Below, piece after piece: positions 1-5,717 of a stretch of 7,283 bases of DNA (position 1 is its first letter; each line of letters begins with the position of its first letter). The stretch comes from Bacillota bacterium (GTDB lineage Bacteria; Bacillota; Clostridia; Peptostreptococcales; Anaerovoracaceae): contig JAEEIC010000084.1 of the NCBI GenBank assembly GCA_016281165.1, forward strand, positions 1 to 7,283. The letters are read 5' to 3'. The notes beneath the pieces are model-generated. The model was not told the origin of the DNA and did not search any database. It saw only the letters and a list, made by a program, of their open reading frames with translations. The position numbers and the translations under genes were made by a program.

Positions 1-10
1 AAGGACAAAG

Positions 11-1822
11 ATGAAAAAACTGATCTCTATGCTTATCGTCCTCACGCTGTGCCTGGGGATGACCCTGCCGGCATACGCCAAGGAAGGCATCTGCGTCACG
101 GGAGGCCTCACCAGTACCGTGAGCGAGCGCTGCTATATCGACAGCGAAGGCAATCTGTGGATGTGGGGCGAGAACAATTATGGTCAGTGCGGCCTCGACC
201 CGAAGGAAACAAAGTGGCTGGACGAGCCGCGGCTGGTCATGAGCGATGTGGTATCCGTCCGCAGGGCGAAGGAGGCCGTGATAGTCCTCAAGGCCGACGG
301 AACTGCCTGGACCTGGGGCTACGATTTCAACCACGGCGCGGAGGTCCAGAGGAAGTATTCGGAGGGAAAGGTCCGCTACGGCTATGCTAAGGGCCCCGAG
401 CCCTACAAGGTGGCGGATGACGTGGCGGCGATAAGCATGGGCAACCAGATGCAGTTCGGCATACTCAAAAACGACGGGACGCTCTGGACCTGGGGCAATT
501 CCATCTGGAACGACCTGGGCTACAACGCCTCCTCGCTTCCCGCCTCATATTTCAAGGTCCCGGCGGATTCTACCGACATGATGGGCTGCGAGCCCTCCGT
601 GCCGGTCAAGATACTGGACGACGTGAAGGCTTTCGCCATGGGGCATTACGACGGCATGGCGATAAAGAAGGACGGCAGCCTCTGGTACTGGGGAAATGAC
701 GACAGCATCTCCATGGACAACGGAAAGGCGACCGGCGGCGAACCGATGCCGCCCACGAAGATCCTGGACGGGGTCGCGTCTTTCAACACCGACGACGAAT
801 GGGACGACGTGGTCCTGACCAACGGAGAGGCGTGGTCCATCAACGGAGCCGTCGGCGGCGATCTCAAACACCGCCACAAGCTGGCTGACAACGTAAAGAT
901 GGTCGTCGGTCCCTATACCGATATTTACGAGCTGCAGAAGTCCAGCCCTTCGGCCCCGGTCAAGTATGATTTTGACTATATCCTGAAGAATGACGGCAAG
1001 CTCTACGGCAAGAACGGCAGCGAGTTCATAATGGATAACGTGGTCTGGGTGGATGTCTGCATGGATTCCTCCGACCTTGCCATCGCTCCGGCAGATCCCC
1101 GCAACTATGTTTCCACCTACATTCTTTGCGGCGACGGAACGCTCTATGAGAAAAAGCCCACCTATTCCCTGAACGATAAGGGGCTCAAGGATGCCTTCCT
1201 GGGCTATGAGACCGTAAAGCTGGCGGATAACGTGGCCCTGCCCGGCCAGCCCTTCAGCAGCCTGAGACCGAAGGTAAAGCCCTTCGCCGATGTTTTTAAG
1301 GATGATTATTACGGCGCGGCCGTCGATTGGGCCTTCCATCACGAGCCTCTGATCACGGACGGCGTCAGCGCCACCAGCTTCGCTCCCGCCAGGATCGTCA
1401 CCCGCGGCCAGGCCGTGACCTTCCTCTGGAGGGCCATGGGCGAGCCCGAGCCCAAGAGCGGCGAGAACGTCTTCAGGGACGTTGCCGATGGCGCGTATTA
1501 CGCCAAAGCGGTGCTCTGGGCCTGTGAACAGGGGATCACCGACGGCACGAAGACCTTCGAGGACGGGACCAGGAACTTCTCTCCGGACAGCCCCGTAAAG
1601 CGCGGCCAGATGGTGACCTTCCTCTGGAGGACCATGGGAGAGCCCGGCAAGACGGAGGACAGCGAGGGCAAGGCCTGGTACGCGGACGCCGAGAACTGGG
1701 CCAATAAGAAGAGCATTCTTTCCGGCACCGCGGCAGCCTACGACACGAACGCCGAATGCCCCAGGGCCGACGTCATCTACTATCTCTGGGAGGTCCTGGA
1801 GAAGCTTAACGATGACCGGTAA
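11..1822 (+). CDS. Secreted RCC1-like repeat protein with three SLH domains
   Basis: A 603-residue exported protein, probably anchored to the cell wall. Residues 1-23 form a signal peptide: MKK, a hydrophobic core, and AYA before K24 as a signal peptidase I site. Residues about 40-410 carry RCC1/BNR-like repeats with a 'DGxLWxWG' signature. Clear copies are at W50-G53, W100-G103, W159-G162 and W225-G228; degenerate copies lie near 272, 328 and 375. Such repeats usually build a beta-propeller for binding partners. Residues about 425-598 hold three S-layer homology domains, with TRGQ (464-467), KRGQ (530-533) and a weaker PRAD (584-587) at the TRAE-like position that binds pyruvylated wall polymer. 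The start has AAGGA six bases upstream; its promoter lies outside the window. No catalytic motif is visible, so surface binding or structure is the likely role. The domain calls are secure, the ligand is unknown. Confidence 0.88.
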   Translation: MKKLISMLIVLTLCLGMTLPAYAKEGICVTGGLTSTVSERCYIDSEGNLWMWGENNYGQCGLDPKETKWLDEPRLVMSDVVSVRRAKEAVIVLKADGTAWTWGYDFNHGAEVQRKYSEGKVRYGYAKGPEPYKVADDVAAISMGNQMQFGILKNDGTLWTWGNSIWNDLGYNASSLPASYFKVPADSTDMMGCEPSVPVKILDDVKAFAMGHYDGMAIKKDGSLWYWGNDDSISMDNGKATGGEPMPPTKILDGVASFNTDDEWDDVVLTNGEAWSINGAVGGDLKHRHKLADNVKMVVGPYTDIYELQKSSPSAPVKYDFDYILKNDGKLYGKNGSEFIMDNVVWVDVCMDSSDLAIAPADPRNYVSTYILCGDGTLYEKKPTYSLNDKGLKDAFLGYETVKLADNVALPGQPFSSLRPKVKPFADVFKDDYYGAAVDWAFHHEPLITDGVSATSFAPARIVTRGQAVTFLWRAMGEPEPKSGENVFRDVADGAYYAKAVLWACEQGITDGTKTFEDGTRNFSPDSPVKRGQMVTFLWRTMGEPGKTEDSEGKAWYADAENWANKKSILSGTAAAYDTNAECPRADVIYYLWEVLEKLNDDR

Positions 1823-1865
1823 GGCCCGCCTTCGCGGGCGCCTGACGCGGCAGAACGAACGAAAC

Positions 1866-1896
1866 GCAGCTGATCCGAAAGGGCCGGCTGCTTTTT
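1866..1896 (+). terminator. Rho-independent terminator of the RCC1-SLH gene
   Basis: The left arm GCAGCTGATCC (1866-1876) pairs with GGGCCGGCTGC (1881-1891) through a GAAA tetraloop (1877-1880), with two G-U pairs and one A-C mismatch. TTTTT follows at 1892-1896. It lies 43 bases after the stop of the upstream gene, so it most likely ends that transcript. It resembles the second hairpin at 2021-2057 in sequence and architecture. Confidence 0.8.
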
Positions 1897-2020
1897 ATTG
1901 CCTCAGGGACGGCAAAGAGCCGTTGAAACGGACCGGCGAATGCCCCGGGCGGGCGGAATTATGCCTGCGGGGCTTTCGGATACTGCCCCGATACGGCGCC
2001 GGATGACTTAGATCGCGCGA

Positions 2021-2057
2021 AATACAGCTGACCGATAAGCGGCCGGCTGTATTTTTT
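2021..2057 (+). terminator. Second, related rho-independent terminator
   Basis: The left arm AATACAGCTGACCG (2021-2034) and right arm CGGCCGGCTGTATT (2040-2053) form a 14-bp stem with one G-U pair and one A-C mismatch, closed by the loop ATAAG. The T-run covers 2052-2057. It shares CAGCTGA, CCGA and GGCCGGCTG with the first terminator, and the A-C mismatch falls at the same stem position. No gene lies between the two, so it acts as a backup terminator or ends an unrecognised short transcript. Confidence 0.75.
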
Positions 2058-2102
2058 GTCGCTTTTGCAGACTGCTGCGTGGATCGGGACGCTGTTTCAG
2101 AG

Positions 2103-2190
2103 GTTTTAGCCCTGTTCCCGGGGCCCGGACGGCCTTCGATGATCGTGAAAACGTCCGGGACAGTGATTTTGAAACTATTGTGGCTAAAAC
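2103..2190. repeat. Nested inverted repeat
   Basis: The outer arms GTTTTAGCC (2103-2111) and GGCTAAAAC (2182-2190) are perfect complements over 9 bp. CTGT (2112-2115) can then pair with ACAG (2160-2163). The inner arms CCCGGACG (2124-2131) and CGTCCGGG (2152-2159) are perfect over 8 bp. The pairs nest, so one extended RNA hairpin or DNA cruciform is possible. No T-run follows. Function is unknown: it could be a structured RNA, the remnant of a small mobile element, or chance. Confidence 0.45.
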
Positions 2191-2306
2191 AGCGGCAAAA
2201 GCTTCAAAAAACTCTCTATGGGCAGGTCCCCATTTGGGCCAGGGAACAAGGAAATGCGTCTAAATGGCTGCTGATGTTAAAAAAAAAGCATTTTTCAGAG
2301 CACATA

Positions 2307-2335
2307 TTGTAACCAAAAGCAAAATATGGTATATT
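2307..2335 (+). promoter_or_regulatory. Promoter of the PD-(D/E)XK-like gene
   Basis: TTGTAA (2307-2312) and TATATT (2330-2335) are separated by 17 bases, the optimal spacing for the housekeeping sigma factor. Transcription would start near 2342, leaving a leader of about 20 bases that contains the GGAGG at 2354-2358. The region is AT-rich compared with its surroundings. Confidence 0.6.
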
Positions 2336-2361
2336 CTGGATAGAGCGACGGCCGGAGGATC

Positions 2362-3225
2362 ATGGAGGATCTGCAGGAACTCAAGTTATTACTAACAAAA
2401 TTAAAGGAAATGAGGCGAAGAGTTTCAAAAGAATTGTCCCGGGCTCCGGAAGGCATGCTTTTGGTCGTAAATGACCGCGGATACTCGGTCTACAGGCAGG
2501 TCCGCACAGAAAACGGCCGGAGAGTGCAGAAGAGCATCGGCAAAAGTCAGGTGCTTATCGACGCGCTCGCCCATAAGCGCTTTCTCATGGAGAAGCTGAA
2601 GCGGCTCGACAGGAACATTGGGCTCATCGAAGGGATATACGGCGCGAGCATATCGCTGGAAGACGGCGATATCTTCGCCGTGATGCCGAAGTCTTTTGCC
2701 GCGCTGGACAGGGCCGCGGTCATTCTGGGGCACGGGTCCCGCAGGAAGGACTGGCCCTGTCCCGTCCGCGACGGGGTGTATCCTGAAGAGGCGCGCCTTG
2801 ACATCGAGCCCGAACGGCGCTTCGAATGGGCCTGCAGTCCGTATGCCGAAAACACCTCATTTCTTGAGATGAAGAAGTACCTGAGCGCTAAAGGCGTGCT
2901 CTGCCGCTCAAAGTCTGAGGCGGCGATACTGGGGATATATGATTCCCTGGGCATACCATACCATTATGACGAAGTGCTCTATCTGAACGGCGCGTTGAGG
3001 TCGCCCGATATCATCGGGTGCAGAGCGGACGGAGCGTTCGTGTTCCACGAGCATCTGGGCCTGAGCTCCGGGGACTATCTGCAGAAGAATAATGCGAGAC
3101 TCAAGATCTACGGGAACGCGGGCATCTTCCCGGGGAAGAACCTGATCCTGACATATGACAGGCAGGACGGGACCATCGACCTTGGGCTTATAAAGGCTGT
3201 GATCGAAGATGCCTACAGACTCTGA
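2362..3225 (+). CDS. Orphan protein with PD-(D/E)XK nuclease-like C-terminal domain
   Basis: A 287-residue protein of unknown function, apparently cytoplasmic, with no signal peptide or membrane segment. Residues 1-95 are charged and helical, with a coiled-coil-like stretch around 66-92 (LAHKRFLMEKLKRLDRNIGL). The C-terminal part (about 165-287) follows the layout of PD-(D/E)XK nuclease folds. It has SKSE (183-186, candidate first acidic residue E186), a strand ending in SPD (D216), FVFHEH (E230) and the closing strand LILTYD (261-266). The usual lysine after the second acid is not in place: the motif reads HEHLG, so activity is uncertain. I recall similar proteins, with 'EHLG' and 'PGxNLIxT' motifs, as scattered hypothetical genes in clostridia. 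The start has GGAGG (2354-2358) only three bases upstream; M17 is a weaker alternative. The gene stands alone behind its own promoter, which fits an accessory gene. Confidence 0.72.
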   Translation: MEDLQELKLLLTKLKEMRRRVSKELSRAPEGMLLVVNDRGYSVYRQVRTENGRRVQKSIGKSQVLIDALAHKRFLMEKLKRLDRNIGLIEGIYGASISLEDGDIFAVMPKSFAALDRAAVILGHGSRRKDWPCPVRDGVYPEEARLDIEPERRFEWACSPYAENTSFLEMKKYLSAKGVLCRSKSEAAILGIYDSLGIPYHYDEVLYLNGALRSPDIIGCRADGAFVFHEHLGLSSGDYLQKNNARLKIYGNAGIFPGKNLILTYDRQDGTIDLGLIKAVIEDAYRL

Positions 3226-3405
3226 GAGAACTTGTGTGTGAGCGGACGCCGGTCTGATCAATTATCTTTCGACCTATGATCTAAAAATCTGTGTTTGAGG
3301 ATGCTGCCGGCTTTTTGCAGGGGTGGGGTCTGAACAGGCGTCTTTTACGGACCGGTATCTTTCTTCCCCGCAGGGTCCGGACCTTCTGCGCCGGGCATCA
3401 TTTTG

Positions 3406-3432
3406 CCGCGCTCTCCCGCGCGGTCTTTTTTT
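3406..3432 (+). terminator. Rho-independent terminator upstream of the isc operon
   Basis: CCGCGC (3406-3411) pairs with GCGCGG (3418-3423) around a six-base loop, followed by TC and seven T (3426-3432). It lies about 180 bases after the PD-(D/E)XK-like gene and ten bases before the isc -35 box, so it would shield the isc promoter from read-through. Confidence 0.78.
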
Positions 3433-3439
3433 ATTTACC

Positions 3440-3493
3440 CCTTGACAAGGTAGGTAAGTGGCGTTATCATCAATACGCCTGACAGGTAGGTAA
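3440..3493. promoter_or_regulatory. Repeated motif, candidate IscR/Rrf2 operator pair
   Basis: CCTTGACAAGGTAGGTAA (3440-3457) and CCTGACAGGTAGGTAA (3478-3493) differ only by two inserted bases. Each begins with a perfect dyad centred on an A (CCTTG-A-CAAGG and CCTG-A-CAGG) followed by TAGGTAA. The first copy overlaps the -35 box and spacer; the second lies across or just after the predicted transcription start. This placement would let a bound protein block polymerase. The operon encodes an Rrf2-family regulator, the obvious candidate, but the link is inferred from position only. Confidence 0.55.
3442..3470 (+). promoter_or_regulatory. Promoter of the iscS-iscU-iscR operon
   Basis: A consensus -35 box TTGACA (3442-3447) and a good -10 box TATCAT (3465-3470) are spaced by 17 bases. 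Transcription would start near 3476-3478, giving a leader of about 80 bases. Such a strong promoter fits a gene set kept in check by a repressor. The repeated motif at 3440-3457 and 3478-3493 covers the -35/spacer and the start region. Confidence 0.8.
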
Positions 3494-3557
3494 AAACGTC
3501 CGCGCGTTTTCAGTCCTCATGAACGGGGAGCGGACGCCGAAGATAGAAGGAGGAAAT

Positions 3558-4760
3558 ATGAATATCTACGCCGACAACGGGGCGACGACGAAGATGAGCC
3601 AGAGGGCCATAGACGCCATGATACCGTACATGGCTGAGTTCTACGGCAATCCGTCCAGCCTTTATTCCATAGGCCAGAAGGCCAAAGAGGCTCTTGACGA
3701 CGCGAGGGAAAGGGTCGCTAAGTGCCTGAACTGCAGCCCGCAGGAGATCACCTTCACGGGCGGCGGCAGCGAGGCCGACAACCAGGCGATCGTCTCCGCG
3801 GCGATGGCGGGGGCGAAGAAGGGGAAGATGCACATCATCTCCACCGCTTTCGAGCATCACGCCGTGCTGCATATCCTGAAGAAGCTGGCGGGCGAGGGCT
3901 ATGAGGTGACTCTGCTCGATCCGGGCGAGAAGGGGATAGTCACCGCCGAGCAGGTCAGGGCCGCCATCACTCCCGAGACCTGCCTCGTCACCATAATGTT
4001 CGTCAACAACGAGATCGGCACCATAATGCCCGTCGCCGAGATAGGCGCGGTCTGCCGCGAAAAGGGCGTCACCTTCCATACCGACGCGGTCCAGGCCGTA
4101 GGCCACATCCCCGTCGACGTGAAGGCCATGAACATCGACATGCTGAGCCTCGCCGCCCACAAGTTCCACGGGCCCAAGGGCTGCGGCGTGCTCTACGTGA
4201 GAAGAGGCCTTCCCATCTACAATATAATCGAGGGCGGAGCCCAGGAGAGGGGCAAGCGCGGCGGCACCGAGAACGTGGCCGCCATCATGGGCCTCGCCGC
4301 GGCTCTCGAGGAATCCTGCGAGAACATGGAAGAGGACAACAAGAGGCTCATCCCCTTAAGGGACAGGCTCATCGAGGGCCTTTCGAAGATCCCCTATTCG
4401 ATCCTCAACGGCGACGCCGAGCGCAGAGCTCCCGGCAACGTCAATTTCTGCTTCGAGGGCATTGAGGGAGAATCCCTGCTGCTGCTTCTGGACGACAAGG
4501 GCATCAGCGCCTCCTCAGGCTCCGCCTGCACCTCGGGCTCTCTCGATCCCAGCCACGTGCTGCTCTCCATCGGCAGGCCCCACGAGCTGGCCCACGGGTC
4601 TTTGAGGCTCACGATAGGAGCCGACATCACCGAGGAAGAGGTCGATTACATCATAAAGTCGGTCGGCGAGGTAGTCGCGTATCTGCGCTCCATCTCTCCC
4701 TTCTGGCACGACCTCGAGAGCGGCAAGAGACAGCACATGATAAGCGAACACTGGAGGTAA
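3558..4760 (+). CDS. iscS: Cysteine desulfurase, IscS/NifS type
   Basis: This PLP enzyme converts L-cysteine to L-alanine and passes the sulfane sulfur, as a persulfide, to the scaffold IscU. The 400-residue length fits the family. Key residues sit almost where they do in E. coli IscS: the PLP lysine K202 in AAHKFHGPKG (K206 there), H100 in FEHHAVL (H104), and catalytic C324 in SSGSACTSGSLDPSHVL (C328). The long flexible cysteine loop marks it as class I rather than SufS type. GNPSS and TGGGSEADN near the N-terminus and NNEIGT in the centre are further family motifs. I chose the start at 3558 because AAGGAGG (3547-3553) lies just before it and the conserved sequence begins there; an in-frame ATG at 3519 would add 13 unconserved residues. 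It heads the operon, with iscU six bases downstream. Confidence 0.95.
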   Translation: MNIYADNGATTKMSQRAIDAMIPYMAEFYGNPSSLYSIGQKAKEALDDARERVAKCLNCSPQEITFTGGGSEADNQAIVSAAMAGAKKGKMHIISTAFEHHAVLHILKKLAGEGYEVTLLDPGEKGIVTAEQVRAAITPETCLVTIMFVNNEIGTIMPVAEIGAVCREKGVTFHTDAVQAVGHIPVDVKAMNIDMLSLAAHKFHGPKGCGVLYVRRGLPIYNIIEGGAQERGKRGGTENVAAIMGLAAALEESCENMEEDNKRLIPLRDRLIEGLSKIPYSILNGDAERRAPGNVNFCFEGIEGESLLLLLDDKGISASSGSACTSGSLDPSHVLLSIGRPHELAHGSLRLTIGADITEEEVDYIIKSVGEVVAYLRSISPFWHDLESGKRQHMISEHWR

Positions 4761-4766
4761 ACATAA

Positions 4767-5207
4767 ATGGCACTTTACAGCAACACAGTCATGGATCATT
4801 TCCGCAACCCGAGGAACCTGGGCGTCCTGGAAGACGCCAACGGCATCGGTGAGGCCGGCAATCCGGTCTGCGGTGACATAATGAAGATCTATCTCAAGAT
4901 AGAGAACGGTATCATCGAGGACGTGAGCTTCGAGACCTTCGGCTGCGGCAGCGCCATCGCCTCCAGCTCCATGGCGACCGAGCTCATCAAGGGCAAGCCT
5001 GTCGAGGAAGCACTGGCCCTCACCAACAAGGCTGTCGCCGAGGCTCTTGACGGGCTTCCCGCCCACAAGATGCACTGCTCGGTGCTGGCCGAGGAGGCGA
5101 TCAAGGAAGCCCTCAAGGACTATTACGCCAAACAGGGCCTGCCCTTCCCCGGCGAAGAGCCCGAGGGCTGCGACGGCTGCTGCGAAGGCTGCACTCTGCA
5201 CCAGTAA
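4767..5207 (+). CDS. iscU: Iron-sulfur cluster scaffold, IscU/NifU-N type, with Cys-rich tail
   Basis: This is the scaffold on which [2Fe-2S] clusters form from iron and the sulfur delivered by IscS. The 146-residue protein keeps the cluster residues of the family: C35 and D37 in GNPVCGD, C60 in FGCGSAIASSS, and H103-C104 in KMHCSVLAEEAI. The 44-residue gap between C60 and C104 matches IscU (C63 to C106 in E. coli). It is shorter than the gap I recall for SufU, which has an insertion there, so this is IscU type, in keeping with a class I desulfurase next door. Odd is the C-terminal extension after about residue 125, which ends in EGCDGCCEGCTLHQ with C135, C138, C139 and C142. GGAGG (4753-4757), inside the end of iscS, serves as ribosome binding site, suggesting coupled translation. 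No NifU-type C-terminal domain is present. Confidence 0.94.
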   Translation: MALYSNTVMDHFRNPRNLGVLEDANGIGEAGNPVCGDIMKIYLKIENGIIEDVSFETFGCGSAIASSSMATELIKGKPVEEALALTNKAVAEALDGLPAHKMHCSVLAEEAIKEALKDYYAKQGLPFPGEEPEGCDGCCEGCTLHQ

Positions 5208-5219
5208 AGGAGTTCTGCC

Positions 5220-5648
5220 ATGGTGATCTCGACGAGAGGAAGATACGCTCTCAGGGTCATGGCGGATCTTGCGGAGCACAGAGGAGAGGGCTTCGTGCCC
5301 ATGCGTCAGGTGGCCGAAAGGCAGGGGATCTCTCTCAAATATCTGGAGAAGATACTGCCGTCCCTGGTCTCCGCCGGCCTCATCGAAGGGGTCCACGGCA
5401 AGGGCGGAGGCTACAGGCTCACGAGGGAGCCCGCGGATTACAAGGTCAGCGAGATACTGCGCCTTACCGAGGGAGACTTCATCCCGGTCTCCTGCCTCGA
5501 ATGCGGCCCCACGCCCTGCGACCGGGCGGAGCGCTGCTACACCCGCCCTCTCTGGGACAGGCTCACCAGCCTCATAGACGGTTATCTGTCGAGCGTGACT
5601 CTGGATGACCTGCTCAAGGGGACCTGCGAGGGGGAAAGACCCGCTTAG
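5220..5648 (+). CDS. iscR: Rrf2-family transcriptional regulator, IscR-like
   Basis: A 142-residue winged-helix regulator closely resembling E. coli IscR, the sensor of [2Fe-2S] cluster supply. The N-terminus STRGRYALRVMADLA is the Rrf2 signature. The helix-turn-helix spans about residues 25-58 (QGISLKYLEKILPSL), with the wing HGKGGGYRL at 59-67. The cluster-binding region carries four cysteines: C92, C95, C100 and C106, in CLECGPTPC and RCYTRPLW. E. coli IscR uses C92, C98, C104 and H107; the residue aligned with H107 is R109 here, so the fourth ligand may differ. AAAGGAG (5206-5212) precedes the ATG by seven bases, and the gene begins 12 bases after iscU. It is last in the operon, and autoregulation through the motif at 3440-3493 is likely but inferred. 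A CymR-like cysteine regulator is less likely, as I recall CymR lacking these cysteines. Confidence 0.87.
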   Translation: MVISTRGRYALRVMADLAEHRGEGFVPMRQVAERQGISLKYLEKILPSLVSAGLIEGVHGKGGGYRLTREPADYKVSEILRLTEGDFIPVSCLECGPTPCDRAERCYTRPLWDRLTSLIDGYLSSVTLDDLLKGTCEGERPA

Positions 5649-5668
5649 GCCGTCCTTAAGGAAAGCTC

Positions 5669-5699
5669 CGGGCCCTGCCGTAAGGCGGGGCCCGTTTTT
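5669..5699 (+). terminator. Terminator of the isc operon
   Basis: An 11-bp stem pairs CGGGCCCTGCC (5669-5679) with GGCGGGGCCCG (5684-5694), with one G-U pair and a GTAA tetraloop, followed by TTTTT (5695-5699). It lies 20 bases after the iscR stop. The minus-strand side has no T-run, so it probably does not serve the convergent LysR-type gene well. Confidence 0.88.
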
Positions 5700-5717
5700 C
5701 ACGCTCAGGCGCGCTCT

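Larger units (their letters stand above)
1823..2361. other. Non-coding intergenic region with hairpins and a promoter
   Basis: These 539 bases hold no convincing gene. Short open frames exist (for example 2079-2312) but lack a ribosome binding site and recognisable protein features. Just after the first gene's stop is a short hairpin, GCCCGC-CTTC-GCGGGC (1824-1839), without a T-run. Two related terminator hairpins follow at 1866-1896 and 2021-2057. A GC-rich imperfect hairpin pairs GCCCCG (1942-1947) with CGGGGC (1968-1973). A nested inverted repeat spans 2103-2190. From about 2160 the composition turns AT-rich, ending in a promoter for the next gene. Confidence 0.7.
3226..3557. other. Intergenic region before the isc operon
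   Basis: No gene is supported here; an open frame starting with GTG at 3291 lacks a ribosome binding site and family features. An imperfect hairpin, CGCAGGGT (3369-3376) with ACC-TT-CTGCG (3381-3390), has no T-run. A strong terminator follows at 3406-3432, then the isc promoter and its repeated motif at 3440-3493. The stretch 3226-3360 shows nothing I can name. Confidence 0.65.

Noticed and set aside
1812..2006. A 64-codon open frame overlapping the end of the first gene
   Set aside because: It overlaps the upstream stop, runs through the terminator at 1866-1896, and has no ribosome binding site or recognisable product.
2079..2312. A 77-codon open frame upstream of the PD-(D/E)XK-like gene
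   Set aside because: No ribosome binding site, no recognisable protein features, and it runs through the nested inverted repeat and the AT-rich promoter region. Another frame of the same stretch looks equally protein-like, so neither is supported.
3291..3482. A 63-codon open frame between the orphan gene and the isc operon
   Set aside because: It starts with GTG without a ribosome binding site and crosses the terminator at 3406-3432 and the isc promoter, so it is not a gene.
3519..3557. An earlier in-frame ATG for the cysteine desulfurase
   Set aside because: The added 13 residues are not like the family, and AAGGAGG sits immediately before the ATG at 3558.
4515..5702. A 395-codon open frame on the minus strand under iscS, iscU and iscR
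   Set aside because: It mirrors three well-supported genes, crosses the operon terminator and has no family motifs. Long antisense frames are expected in GC-rich coding sequence.
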